Origin: Lysobacter sp. Root690
GTDB taxonomy: Bacteria > Pseudomonadota > Gammaproteobacteria > Xanthomonadales > Xanthomonadaceae
Direction of reading: 5' to 3'
NCBI RefSeq assembly: GCF_001427785.1
Contig: NZ_LMHM01000018.1
Span: 64,541 to 128,540 of the forward strand
DNA length: 64,000 bases
Below are positions 1 to 8,074 of this stretch, in pieces. Position numbers and translations under genes: made by a program. The number at the start of each line of letters is the position of its first letter. Position 1 is the first letter of the stretch. The notes below the pieces were generated by a model. That model saw only the letters and a list, made by a program, of their open reading frames with translations. It made no database searches and had not been told where the DNA came from.

Positions 1-2
1 GC

Positions 3-887
3 AGCGCGTTCGCGCGCAGCTTCGGCGGCCTGTTCTCGCGCAATCCGCGCCTGGACGACGACCTGCTCGACGAAATCGAGACCGCGCTGATCACCGCCGA
101 CGTCGGCGTCGGCGCGACCACCGCGCTGATCGAGAACCTGCGCAAGCGCATGAAGTCGCGCGAGTTCGCCGATGCCAACGCGTTGCTGGCGGCGTTGCGC
201 ACCGACCTGATCGCGATGCTGCAACCGGTGGCCAAGCCGCTGGTGATCGACGTCAACGCCAAACCCTTCGTGCTGCTGACCGTCGGCGTCAACGGTGTCG
301 GCAAGACCACCACGATCGGCAAGTTGGCCAAACGCTTTCGCGACGAAGGCCGTCCGCTGATGCTCGCCGCCGGCGACACCTTCCGCGCCGCCGCGGTCGC
401 GCAGTTGCAGGCCTGGGGCGAACGCAACGGCGTGCCGGTGATCGCCCAGGGCCAGAACGCCGACGCCGCATCGGTTGCGTTCGACGCGCTGCAGGCGGCC
501 AAGGCGCGCGGCACCCAGGTGCTGATCGCCGACACCGCCGGCCGCCTGCATACACAGACCGGACTGATGGCCGAACTGGGCAAGATCCGCCGCGTGCTCG
601 GCAAGGTCGACCCGACCGCGCCGCACGAAGTGTTGATGGTGATCGACGGCACCACCGGGCAAAACGCCTTGTCGCAACTGCGCCAGTTCCATGCCGCGGT
701 CGGCGTGACCGGGTTGGTGGTGACCAAGCTCGACGGCACCGCCAAGGGCGGCGTGGTGTTCGCGCTGGCGCGCGAGTTCGGCATTCCGATCCGCTTCGCC
801 GGCATCGGCGAACGTCCGGAAGACCTGCGCGTGTTCGACGCCGAAGCCTTCGTCGACGCACTGTTGCCCGAAGCGCTCGGCGGCTGA
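3..887 (+). CDS. ftsY: Signal recognition particle receptor FtsY (5' partial)
   Basis: FtsY is the membrane-associated SRP receptor GTPase that docks ribosome-SRP complexes at the inner membrane. The reading frame is already open at base 3, so the gene begins before the window. What is present is most of the NG domain. The N-domain motif ITADVGVGATTAL comes first, followed by the P-loop GVNGVGKTTTIGKLA, the G3 motif DTAGR, the G4 motif TKLDG, and the family-typical C-terminus with FAGIGERPEDL. The acidic A domain lies outside the window. The stop is 6 bases before the next gene, so the two are probably co-transcribed. Confidence 0.97.
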   Translation, partial: SAFARSFGGLFSRNPRLDDDLLDEIETALITADVGVGATTALIENLRKRMKSREFADANALLAALRTDLIAMLQPVAKPLVIDVNAKPFVLLTVGVNGVGKTTTIGKLAKRFRDEGRPLMLAAGDTFRAAAVAQLQAWGERNGVPVIAQGQNADAASVAFDALQAAKARGTQVLIADTAGRLHTQTGLMAELGKIRRVLGKVDPTAPHEVLMVIDGTTGQNALSQLRQFHAAVGVTGLVVTKLDGTAKGGVVFALAREFGIPIRFAGIGERPEDLRVFDAEAFVDALLPEALGG

Positions 888-893
888 GGCGCG

Positions 894-2198
894 ATGCCCG
901 CGGACACGACGGCGCCGCCCGCGCCTCGCCCGCCGCGGCCGCGACGCTGGCGCAGGAAACTGCTGATCGTCGCGGCGCTGCTGTTGCTCGCGCTGATCGC
1001 GCTGCGCTGGGTGTCGCGACCCAGCCAGGTCAGCTGGATCGTGCTCGGTCAGGCCGGCAAGGCGCTCGGACTGGAGATCACCGCCAGCGGCGCCAGCGAA
1101 TACCGCCTGCGCGGCACGCCGATGCTGGAAGTGCGCGATCTGGTCGCGCGCGAACCCGGCGCGGCCACACCGCTGCTGCGCGCCGAACGCGTGTACCTGT
1201 CGCTGCCGTGGAGCACGATCCGCGCCGCCGGCGCGGCGCTGGACGTGGAACGCGTCGAACTCGATGCGCCGCAACTCGATATCGCAGCGCTGCAACGCTG
1301 GCTGGCGACGCGTCCGCCGTCGAGCGAGCCGCTGCGCCTGCCGTCGTTGAGCGATGGCTTGCGGGTGACGCGCGGCCGGGTCGCCGGCGCGGGCTGGTCG
1401 ATCGACGACATCGCGATCGACGTCGCCGAACTGCATCCCGACCGGCCCTTGCGCGGACGTCTGCAAGGCCGCGTGCAAAGCAGCGGCGTGCAGGTGCCGT
1501 TCGATCTGGCCGCGACCTTGCAACGTCCCGCCGCCGCGCGCGGCCTCGGCCTCGCCGGCCGGGTCGCGGTCGACGCCAAGGACTGGAACCTGCCGATGCG
1601 CATCCGCCTGGGCGCGTTGCTGCATGCCGGCGACGACGGCCTCGGCCTGGACCGCATGCGTCTGGCCGCGCAGGCACGCTACCTCGCAGGCGACACCGAC
1701 TTGCCGTTTGCATTCGGACTATTCGCTCCGCTGCGCTATCGCGACGGCGAAGTAAGTCTGGCGCCACTGGGCGCAGCCGTGCGCGGCGCCGGGGTGATAC
1801 CTAACTTCGATGCAGCCGGGCGCTTCGCGTTCGGCGACACGATGCAACTACACCTCGACGGCCGCTTGGCCGCATGGCCGGAAGCATGGCCGGCGCTGCC
1901 GCCGCCGCTCGGCCAATCGCAATCGCCGCTACCGTTCGTACTCGATTACCGCGGCGCGGCCGATTTCTCCGGCGACACCGCGCTGCGACTGAGCCGCGAC
2001 CAGACCCGTTTCGACGGCCGCTTCCGTCTGCCGCAGATGCTGCAATGGGTCGACGCGGGCGCGCAGGGCGCGCTGCTGCCCCCGCTGAGCGGAACCCTGA
2101 GCACGCCGAAGATCGAAGTCTCCGGCGCCAGTCTGGAAGGCGTCGAGATTCAGATCGAACAAGACGACCCGCCACCGGCGCCGAGCCCGACGCCTTAG
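894..2198 (+). CDS. AsmA-like membrane-anchored protein
   Basis: This 434-aa protein has a Pro/Arg-rich cytoplasmic N-terminus followed by one strong membrane segment (about residues 24-41, LIVAALLLLALIALRWV). The rest is a long periplasmic region of alternating short beta-strand-like stretches, as in the AsmA/DUF748 superfamily of lipid-transport-like bridge proteins. The C-terminus is a Pro-rich tail. It starts 6 bases after ftsY and is followed 21 bases later by mutY, so it is probably in the same transcript. The family assignment rests on architecture and strand pattern, not on a diagnostic motif. Function is unknown. Confidence 0.8.
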   Translation: MPADTTAPPAPRPPRPRRWRRKLLIVAALLLLALIALRWVSRPSQVSWIVLGQAGKALGLEITASGASEYRLRGTPMLEVRDLVAREPGAATPLLRAERVYLSLPWSTIRAAGAALDVERVELDAPQLDIAALQRWLATRPPSSEPLRLPSLSDGLRVTRGRVAGAGWSIDDIAIDVAELHPDRPLRGRLQGRVQSSGVQVPFDLAATLQRPAAARGLGLAGRVAVDAKDWNLPMRIRLGALLHAGDDGLGLDRMRLAAQARYLAGDTDLPFAFGLFAPLRYRDGEVSLAPLGAAVRGAGVIPNFDAAGRFAFGDTMQLHLDGRLAAWPEAWPALPPPLGQSQSPLPFVLDYRGAADFSGDTALRLSRDQTRFDGRFRLPQMLQWVDAGAQGALLPPLSGTLSTPKIEVSGASLEGVEIQIEQDDPPPAPSPTP

Positions 2199-2219
2199 CC
2201 GTTCACCACATCCGATTCA

Positions 2220-3305
2220 ATGAAAGCCCCCAGCCATAGCGCCAAAAGCAACACCGACGACACCGACGCCTTCGCCGGCAAACTGCTGGCGTGGTTCGAG
2301 GTCAGCGGCCGCCACGACCTGCCGTGGCAACACCCGCGCTCGCCGTATCGGGTGTGGCTGTCGGAAATCATGCTGCAGCAGACCCAGGTCAAGACCGCCG
2401 CGCCCTACTTCGAACGCTTCGTCGCCGCATTGCCGACCCTGCCCGCACTCGCCGCCGCGCCGATGGATACCGTGCTCGGGCTGTGGTCGGGACTGGGTTA
2501 CTACGCTCGCGCGCGCAATCTGCACGCCGCGGCCAAGCTGTGCGTCGAACACCACGGCGGCGACCTGCCGCGCGATCTCGATGCGCTGACCGCGCTGCCC
2601 GGCATCGGCCGCAGCACCGCCGCGGCGATCGCCTCGCAGGCCTGGGGCGATCGTCACGCCATCCTCGACGGCAACGTCAAGCGCGTGCTCAGTCGCTATC
2701 ACGGCATCGCCGGTTATCCCGGCGTGCCGGCGATCGAGCGGCAATTGTGGGCGTTGGCCGAATCGCATCTGCCGCACGCGCGCATGGTCGATTACACCCA
2801 GGCGCAGATGGATCTGGGCGCGACCTTGTGCACGCGCACCGATCCCGCGTGCATCCTGTGCCCGCTGCAACACGAGTGCGTCGCGCGCATCGAAGGCCGC
2901 GTCGCCGAATTGCCGACACCCAAGCCCGGCAAGGTCGCGCCGCAACGGTATGCGCAAGTGCTGTGGCTGCTCGACGCGGACGATCGCGTGCTGCTGCAGC
3001 GGCGTCCGCCGGTCGGCATCTGGGCCTCGTTGTGGACCCTACCGCAGGCCGACGACGAAGCGCAGGCCGCGCACTGGTTCGCTGCCCACACGGCCGGCAG
3101 CGAGTTCGACGCCGGCGAAACCTTGCCGCCGATCGCGCATGCGTTCAGTCACTACAAACTGGAATTGCAGCCGCGACGCTGGCGTCGGGTCGCCTTGCGC
3201 GGCGCGGTCGGCGACAATGACGACCTGCGCTGGTACACCCGCGCCGAACTCGCCGCGCTCGGCATCCCCGCGCCGATCCGCAAACTGATCGAAGCGGCGA
3301 ATTGA
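2220..3305 (+). CDS. mutY: A/G-specific adenine glycosylase MutY
   Basis: MutY removes adenine mispaired with 8-oxoguanine in base-excision repair. The 361-aa protein has the catalytic Glu region [10 protein letters not shown] (E49), the helix-hairpin-helix [12 protein letters not shown], and the catalytic Asp in LDGNVKRV. The [4Fe-4S] cluster signature C-x6-C-x2-C-x5-C is seen as [19 protein letters not shown]-terminal NUDIX-like 8-oxoG recognition domain follows (about residues 230-355). Length and domain order are normal for the family. It sits immediately upstream of yggX, the usual gammaproteobacterial pairing. Confidence 0.97.
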   Translation: MKAPSHSAKSNTDDTDAFAGKLLAWFEVSGRHDLPWQHPRSPYRVWLSEIMLQQTQVKTAAPYFERFVAALPTLPALAAAPMDTVLGLWSGLGYYARARNLHAAAKLCVEHHGGDLPRDLDALTALPGIGRSTAAAIASQAWGDRHAILDGNVKRVLSRYHGIAGYPGVPAIERQLWALAESHLPHARMVDYTQAQMDLGATLCTRTDPACILCPLQHECVARIEGRVAELPTPKPGKVAPQRYAQVLWLLDADDRVLLQRRPPVGIWASLWTLPQADDEAQAAHWFAAHTAGSEFDAGETLPPIAHAFSHYKLELQPRRWRRVALRGAVGDNDDLRWYTRAELAALGIPAPIRKLIEAAN

Positions 3306-3372
3306 TTTCCACTCGCAAACCTTGCCGCCCTCGCCGCGCGAGCGGCTCTCTTTCTCCAACCAGGACCATCCC

Positions 3373-3642
3373 ATGAGCCGCAGCGTTTTCTGCCAGTACG
3401 AACAACGCGAGACCGAGGGCCTGGATTTCGTGCCCTGGCCCGGCGAACTGGGCAAGCGCGTATTCGCCGAGATCGGCAAACCCGCCTGGGCCAAATGGCT
3501 GGCGCACCAGACCATGTTGATCAACGAAAACCGTCTGTCGCCGCTGGACCCCAAGCACCGCGCCTTCCTGCAGGAAGAAATGGAAAAATTCCTGTTCGGC
3601 GGCGGCGCCGACAAGCCTGCCGGCTACGTGCCCGAAGCCTGA
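3373..3642 (+). CDS. yggX: Probable Fe(2+)-trafficking protein YggX
   Basis: This 89-aa protein belongs to the YggX family, which helps protect Fe-S clusters from oxidative damage. The start [19 protein letters not shown] matches the family N-terminus, including the conserved Cys at position 7. An in-frame ATG at 3322 would add 17 unconserved residues and is rejected. The conserved [19 protein letters not shown] block is present. Its place 67 bases after mutY, itself an Fe-S enzyme, is the classical mutY-yggX arrangement. Confidence 0.96.
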   Translation: MSRSVFCQYEQRETEGLDFVPWPGELGKRVFAEIGKPAWAKWLAHQTMLINENRLSPLDPKHRAFLQEEMEKFLFGGGADKPAGYVPEA

Positions 3643-3778
3643 TCGCCTCGCTCCGACCGCGGTCACGCTTCGCGATCGGAAATCTGCGACCCAGGCCCGC
3701 GGCGATCCTCGCGATTGGTGTATCACCGGTACTCCGGAGAAGTCCGGAATTCCCGGCAACGCCACGAAGGAGGGTCAC

Positions 3779-4048
3779 ATGTTGAATCGGATGTTCAAGA
3801 CGCCCACATCGCTCAGGACCAAGCTGTCGCTGCTCGCCGCGGGCCTGGTCGTTTCGCTGACCGCCGCGGCGATTCCGCCCGCGGGTCCGGGTCAGAGTCA
3901 GACCTACACGTATTACTCCGACGCCGAGCACTCCGAAGTAGTGGGCGGCTGGTCGTACGGCTCCTGCGGCGAACCGTTCGACTGGGGCACGCACACCCGC
4001 TACTTCACCATCCGCACGGTCAACTGCGGAACCAATCCGCAGCCCTGA
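3779..4048 (+). CDS. Small exported protein, DUF6289-like
   Basis: This 89-aa protein has a basic N-terminus and a hydrophobic signal segment (about residues 15-31, ending near LTAAA). A short mature region follows with YYSDAEHSEVVGGW, two Cys residues and a CG pair. The pattern (YYSDA, VVG, C-x-n-W-G, terminal C) resembles the DUF6289 group of small Xanthomonadaceae exported proteins; this match is from memory. A strong AAGGAGG Shine-Dalgarno lies 7 bases upstream. A perfect terminator hairpin follows. Function is unknown. Confidence 0.8.
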   Translation: MLNRMFKTPTSLRTKLSLLAAGLVVSLTAAAIPPAGPGQSQTYTYYSDAEHSEVVGGWSYGSCGEPFDWGTHTRYFTIRTVNCGTNPQP

Positions 4049-4085
4049 GCCGTCGGCTTGCTTGTATCGAACATGCATGCAGAAA

Positions 4086-4110
4086 AAAGCCCGGCGTATC
4101 GCCGGGCTTT
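4086..4110. terminator. Bidirectional intrinsic terminator
   Basis: A perfect 11-bp stem (AAAGCCCGGCG / CGCCGGGCTTT) with a 3-base TAT loop has A and T tracts on its two sides. It lies between the convergent DUF6289-like gene and the GNAT gene and can serve both. Confidence 0.88.
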
Positions 4111-4126
4111 GTGTTTCCGCATCGGC

Positions 4127-4636
4127 TCAATGACCGTCTACGATCCCGAACGCCTCGGGATACACGACCGTCCCCGCCTGGCCTTGCAGCGCGCCGTCGA
4201 CCAGTTCGATCGCCATGAACGCATCGCCCGAGAACGGCGCGACCAGTTTTTCAGCGAGCTTCGGGCTGAAACCGAAACGCGGGTAATAGGCCGGATGCCC
4301 GAGCACGACCACCGCTTCGAAACCGGCCTGCGTCGACTGCCGCAGGCCTTCGCGGATCAACATCGAACCCACGCCGGAGTTCTGGTAATCCGGCCGCACC
4401 GACACCGGCGCCAGACACAGCGCGCGTAACGCACGTGCGTCGACCGTCACCGCCAAATCGGTGAACAGCACGTGGCCGACGACCTCGCCGTCTTCGACCG
4501 CGACCAGCGACAGCCGCACCAGACCGTCCGCGCGCAGGCGCTCGACCAAGTGCGCCTCGTCGTCGCCGGCGAACGCAGCGCGCGTGACCTCGAAGACTTG
4601 AGCGTGATGCCGTGGTTGTTCGATCGCGATCTGCAT
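4127..4636 (-). CDS. GNAT family N-acetyltransferase
   Basis: This 169-aa protein has the GCN5-related acetyltransferase fold. The acetyl-CoA pyrophosphate loop region reads RPDYQNSGVGSMLIREGL (variant of Q/RxxGxG/A), followed by VVVLGHPAYYPRFGF, typical of the YhbS-like (COG3153) subfamily. The substrate is unknown. The start at 4636 is chosen because GGAGGAG lies 5 bases upstream. The frame stays open to 5074, but the extra residues look non-coding and lack family similarity. Confidence 0.9.
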   Translation of the reverse strand: MQIAIEQPRHHAQVFEVTRAAFAGDDEAHLVERLRADGLVRLSLVAVEDGEVVGHVLFTDLAVTVDARALRALCLAPVSVRPDYQNSGVGSMLIREGLRQSTQAGFEAVVVLGHPAYYPRFGFSPKLAEKLVAPFSGDAFMAIELVDGALQGQAGTVVYPEAFGIVDGH

Positions 4637-5126
4637 AAGCTCCTCCATGGCGCATGGTTTTGAGAGACAAGGCGTTCGGGCAAACATCAACAGGCTCAGC
4701 ATGACTTCACCTCGCCATGACGATGAGCGGGAGGATGAGAACGCACCGGCTTCGGTTTGAGGTCGGGCGGAAACAGACGACGGTTGATCATCGGGATGTC
4801 GCTGCGCGGCCGGCTGTCTTCGGATCGGCAGAAACGTCCGCGGCAATGCCTGCGTGCCGCCGGCGAGCGCTGCGCCGCACCTGCTGGAACGCGGCAACCC
4901 GCCACGTCGACGGCTTGCTGGATCGTATCGGCGGCCAGGCGCCGGGTTTCGTTGGTTCGATGGAGCGACGCTCCACCCATGGCTCGCGCGCGCAATGTGC
5001 GCGGCTGTCGCTGGGAAATTTTCATATCGCATGTCGGTTGTAGCCGAAACGAACGCGACGACGCCCATTCGCATGGCGCGAACGGCGTAAGACTCGACGC
5101 GTTACCCACCTTCGCGCAGCGAAGGA

Positions 5127-5153
5127 TTAGCGGGTGGCTACACTCTCAGACAT
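5127..5153 (-). CDS. Possible 8-residue leader peptide (MSESVATR)
   Basis: A nine-codon ORF lies about 40 bases after a candidate sigma70 promoter on the minus strand, with AGAGGGA about 5 bases before the ATG. A stable hairpin follows directly but has no T tract, so it is not an obvious attenuator. The next recognisable gene on this strand is the GNAT gene, about 490 bases downstream. The call rests on the promoter-leader arrangement only. Confidence 0.2.
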   Translation of the reverse strand: MSESVATR

Positions 5154-5196
5154 GGTATCCCTCTGGGCCCGCCAATCAGCGGTGATGGGGACTGGG

Positions 5197-5225
5197 AACG
5201 TAATGTCCGTGTCCGGGGCTGTCAA
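5197..5225 (-). promoter_or_regulatory. Candidate sigma70 promoter (minus strand)
   Basis: A consensus -35 TTGACA is separated by 17 bases from TACGTT (-10), reading leftward. It would transcribe the gene-poor leader region toward the GNAT acetyltransferase. Confidence 0.45.
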
Positions 5226-5470
5226 GCCTGATGCGGGCGGGTCGTGGCTTAACTCCGCGGGCGGGGATTGGATGGATTACGGCAGCGCGCGGGAGTCGTC
5301 CCGCATCGGCCCCAGGCATTTGCCATCGATACGCGCGATACCGATCAAAAACGATTCCGGGACACGGGCGCGACACTTTGCCTGTTCGGTCGATCCAGCA
5401 TGCGCGATATGCAAGCGGGGTTGCGCAGTCCGCAACGATGCGGATCGACGTTGCCCGCAGAGCCGTCGGC

Positions 5471-5498
5471 TGACGGATGACGGATGACGGATGACGCG
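5471..5498. repeat. Tandem heptamer TGACGGA array
   Basis: Three perfect TGACGGA units are followed by a degenerate fourth, TGACGCG. The 7-bp period is the same as the GGGATTC-like arrays elsewhere in the window, but the unit differs. Confidence 0.7.
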
Positions 5499-5546
5499 AC
5501 GAAGGAATCGCGCGATCCGATTCGGGCACGAGTCGGCCCGAAGCAA

Positions 5547-5580
5547 AAACAAAGGGCCTGGCATCGCTGCCAAGCCCTTG
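5547..5580 (-). terminator. Terminator downstream of tRNA-Phe
   Basis: A hairpin with arms near AAGGGCCTGGCA and TGCCAAGCCCTT (one mismatch) and a TCGC loop lies just beyond the 3' end of tRNA-Phe on the minus strand. Confidence 0.6.
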
Positions 5581-5589
5581 TTTCAAAAA

Positions 5590-5665
5590 TGGTGGCCGGG
5601 GAGGGAATTGAACCCCCGACACGGGGATTTTCAATCCCCTGCTCTACCAACTGAGCTACCCGGCC
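5590..5665 (-). tRNA. tRNA-Phe (GAA)
   Basis: A 76-nt cloverleaf on the minus strand. The acceptor stem GGCCGGG pairs with CCCGGCC, and the D-arm reads AGCTCAGTTGGTAGAGC. The anticodon stem-loop is GGGGA-TTGAAAA-TCCCC with anticodon GAA. The T-arm contains GGTTCAATTC, and CCA is encoded. Confidence 0.97.
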
Positions 5666-5833
5666 ATTTCACGGCAACCCGTGAGAGAGGCGGCATGATA
5701 CGGACGGCAGGCGGGGATGGCAAGCCTCATGCGCGCTGAACGATCCTCGGCCGCATCGACGCCGCCTTTCGCGGGCGGGCGCATCATGCCGGAGAACGCC
5801 CGCAACGGCGGCCGCGCCGCCCGGAGATCGATC

Positions 5834-6298
5834 ATGAAACGGCTTATTTCGCTGACTCCCGCGCTGCTTTCGGCCGTGCTCGCCGCGCTCGCGCTGGCCG
5901 GCTGCGCGACCGGCCCCAAGATGGACGACGACCAGCGGCTGGCGCTGTACCGCGCGCACGCCGGCGCGCCGGTCGACAGCTTCCAGTACTTCGGAAGCAT
6001 CAACGGCTGGACGCCGCTGGGCGACAGCGCGCTCGCGCTGTGGACCAAGCCCAACCAGGCCTATCTGCTCGAACTCAACGGCGGCTGCCCGGACCTGGAC
6101 TTCGCCCAGGCGATCACGGTCAGCAATCAGATGGGACGCGTGCATCAGCGCTTCGACAAGGTCCTGGTGCTCGGCCGGCAGTCGATCAAGATGCCGTGCT
6201 TCATCAGCCGGATCCTTCCGCTCGACGTCAAGGCGATCAAGCAGGCGCAGCAGGACATGCGCGCGGCCGGGACGATGCCGGAAGACGCGAAGCCCTGA
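5834..6298 (+). CDS. Lipoprotein, DUF6491-like
   Basis: This 154-aa lipoprotein has a signal peptide with lipobox LALAGC, the lipidated Cys being residue 24. The mature part contains NGWTPLGDSALALWTKP, AYLLELNGGCPDLDF and a second Cys near the C-terminus (MPCFISRI). This resembles the DUF6491 family of Xanthomonadaceae lipoproteins, recalled without a search. An in-frame ATG at 5717 would place the signal sequence internally, so 5834 is preferred. The gene stands alone. Function is unknown. Confidence 0.82.
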   Translation: MKRLISLTPALLSAVLAALALAGCATGPKMDDDQRLALYRAHAGAPVDSFQYFGSINGWTPLGDSALALWTKPNQAYLLELNGGCPDLDFAQAITVSNQMGRVHQRFDKVLVLGRQSIKMPCFISRILPLDVKAIKQAQQDMRAAGTMPEDAKP

Positions 6299-6762
6299 GG
6301 GTCGGGTTTCGCGGTTCGCAGCGATCCGGGCATCGCGCTGCCCGAGTGCGCCGAGTACAGGCCCGGCGCATTCCGCAACGATCCCGATTAACGCCGCCAC
6401 GCCGCGACGCGGTTGCAGCGCCGCGCGCCGCGCCAGGGCGCATCGACTGGTCGGATTGTTTAGCCGCACCCACGCCCATGACCGGGGTCAGAAAATTCCT
6501 ACACCCCGCCGCGCCGTCGGCCTACTGCTTTCGCAGGGCGCGCGGCTCAATCTATGCGGGCCCCGGCAGCACGGTCGATGCGATGACACGGATGCCGCTC
6601 AGCAATGGAGAACAGGCCGTCACCCTTGAGCAGGTGAGCCAGCGGAGCCGGGGTTACTGATTGCAGAGGTTGGAGTAGCGGTATGCACGGCAAAAAGGAA
6701 CTTGCGCCGACGGCCAGGATGGCCGGTCGGTTTGTCTCGCTGGGACGATGCGGGGCGCGTGC
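6299..6762. other. Intergenic region without recognisable genes
   Basis: No gene, RNA or promoter is recognised. At 6478-6492 an ATGACCGGGGTCAGA string resembles the GGGGTCAGA motif often seen near REP-associated transposases, but nothing else supports a mobile element. Confidence 0.4.
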
Positions 6763-7278
6763 ATGAAGGCAGCGATCTGGGTCCAGGATTCGGTCCGCGC
6801 GCTGCCCCGCTACCTCCTCGTACTGGCCGCTGTCTCGGCGCTGGCGCTGTTGGCCCGAGCAGCGGCTCCTTCTGCTTCACATCCTTCTGTTTTTCCCCTT
6901 TCTGATTCGCACCTGGCTGATTCGCACCTGCCTGATTCGCACGTGCTCGCTTCGCCAGTGTTCGCTTCGCCCGTTTTTGCTTCGGGCGTCTCCGCCGTGC
7001 CCGCGTCCGTTTCGGGTGCTGTCGTTCCTGCGCCGCACGCGGCTTTTACATCTGCGGGCTCCGCCACCGCTCATGGCCTCGCCGCTCGCACTCCGACCGC
7101 TTCGCGCACAGCTGCGCACCCGCACGAGCATGACGCGCTGATCGCGGCGCTGTCGCAGCGCGCGTCATCGATACCGGGCAATTCGGGCGCTTTGCGTCGC
7201 GACGAGGTATCGCCGTCAGCGGCGGCGCGGTTCAACATCGGAACAGGCGATCCTCGCGCTGGCGCAATCACGCGCTGA
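6763..7278 (+). CDS. Putative secreted low-complexity protein
   Basis: A 171-aa frame has an N-terminal hydrophobic stretch (RYLLVLAAVSALALLARA) that could be a signal peptide. It is followed by a Ser/Ala/His/Pro-rich region built on a 15-bp tandem repeat (five-residue units such as DSHLA, DSHLP, DSHVL, ASPVF). No domain is recognised and no Shine-Dalgarno is seen. The start at 6763 is chosen over 6748 because it precedes the hydrophobic segment most closely. Existence as a gene is uncertain. An equally repetitive frame exists on the other strand. Confidence 0.3.
   Translation: MKAAIWVQDSVRALPRYLLVLAAVSALALLARAAAPSASHPSVFPLSDSHLADSHLPDSHVLASPVFASPVFASGVSAVPASVSGAVVPAPHAAFTSAGSATAHGLAARTPTASRTAAHPHEHDALIAALSQRASSIPGNSGALRRDEVSPSAAARFNIGTGDPRAGAITR
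6902..6991. repeat. Six 15-bp tandem repeat units
   Basis: Three near-identical units (CTGATTCGCACCTGG and variants) run from 6902 to 6946. Three diverged units on the same period follow (TCGCTTCGCCAGTGT and relatives, 6947-6991). The period is a multiple of three, so frame is kept on both strands. Confidence 0.85.
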
Positions 7279-7343
7279 GCGATTCCAGGCGCGGGGCTTG
7301 CCAGCCGCACGCACCGTACAACTTCGGCCAGGGTTGAACGCCC

Positions 7344-7379
7344 GGCCACGGCCACGGCCACGGCCATGGCCATGGCCAT
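7344..7379. repeat. Hexamer tandem repeat (GGCCAC)3(GGCCAT)3
   Basis: Six consecutive 6-bp units, three GGCCAC then three GGCCAT. Such arrays are prone to slipped-strand length change. No supported gene contains it. Confidence 0.9.
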
Positions 7380-7925
7380 GGTGAAAGCGTTCGCCGACCG
7401 ATCGCTGCGCTAAACATCGGCTGGGTCGGCTTATCGACTTGGCGGCGGATCATCCCCCCTTCCCGACCACTCCTGTTGGTTTCGCGCAGCCACCTGATCG
7501 CCGGGCCATACGGCTTCGCCGTCGCGGCGCGCGCATCGACGCGAACGCCTCCGGCGGGGTCCGTATCTGCCCCGATAACCGATTGGCCCGTCGGGCGATA
7601 CCGACATTCGCGTTTACCGTTGTCGACTGTCGACGCTTTGCACGCACCTGCGCGTGCACGTCCGCAAACCTGCACGCGCCGATGCAATCCGCCGCCGCAA
7701 TCGCGATCCGGCATTCGCACTCGCCGCCATCGCCGGAATGCAGCTCCCGTTGCTCACTAGCGACCTCGCACGCCCGTCGCCGCGTTGCCTCGCTCCGCGT
7801 CGTGCTCCTGCGTCGCGACGCCACGTCTCCCACACAGCGCTGATCCGACCGACAAAGCCAAGCGACCGCGGCCATTCGCGACGAAATCAACGCGGCATCG
7901 CGCGACTCAGCCCCACTTCGCAAGC

Positions 7926-7962
7926 AAAAAAAACGGGTATCCGCACCCACCCGGATACCCGT
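7926..7962 (-). terminator. Terminator of the S8 protease gene
   Basis: A perfect 11-bp stem (arms 7933-7943 and 7952-7962, ACGGGTATCCG / CGGATACCCGT) is followed, in the minus direction, by a T8 tract (7926-7933). It lies about 110 bases beyond the protease stop codon. Confidence 0.88.
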
Positions 7963-8074
7963 TCATGACAACAGTTGCCGCGTTCGGAGAGAGACGCCCG
8001 CGGCATCGGGCACGCGAAGCCGCGGACGGGTGCGGACCGGCACGACGAGAGCGGCCGATCCGAACTCGGATGGA

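Larger units (their letters stand above)
4637..5543. other. Gene-poor region with a candidate minus-strand promoter and leader
   Basis: No gene is recognisable in about 900 bases between the GNAT gene and tRNA-Phe. On the minus strand there is a good sigma70-like promoter, TTGACA (5225-5220), 17 bases, TACGTT (5202-5197). An 8-codon ORF follows at 5153-5127 (MSESVATR), then a CCTTCGC-TGC-GCGAAGG hairpin at 5109-5125. A heptamer array TGACGGA x3 plus a degenerate fourth unit lies at 5471-5498. Open frames here have no recognisable protein character. Confidence 0.4.
7279..8074. other. Gene-poor region with a hexamer microsatellite
   Basis: Nearly 800 bases hold no recognisable gene. The only clear structures are the GGCCAC/GGCCAT hexamer run at 7344-7379 and the terminator hairpin at 7933-7962 that serves the protease gene on the minus strand. 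Confidence 0.4.

Noticed and set aside
4637..5074. N-terminal extension of the GNAT protein to 5074.
   Set aside because: A strong Shine-Dalgarno sits at the internal ATG 4636 and the extension is Arg/Ser-rich with no family similarity.
6478..6492. GGGGTCAGA string as a sign of a REP-associated transposase element.
   Set aside because: No transposase, no paired repeats, and only one short match.
7268..7720. A minus-strand protein with a (Pro-Trp)n run from the hexamer repeat.
   Set aside because: No Shine-Dalgarno, no domain, and the flanking translation is non-protein-like.
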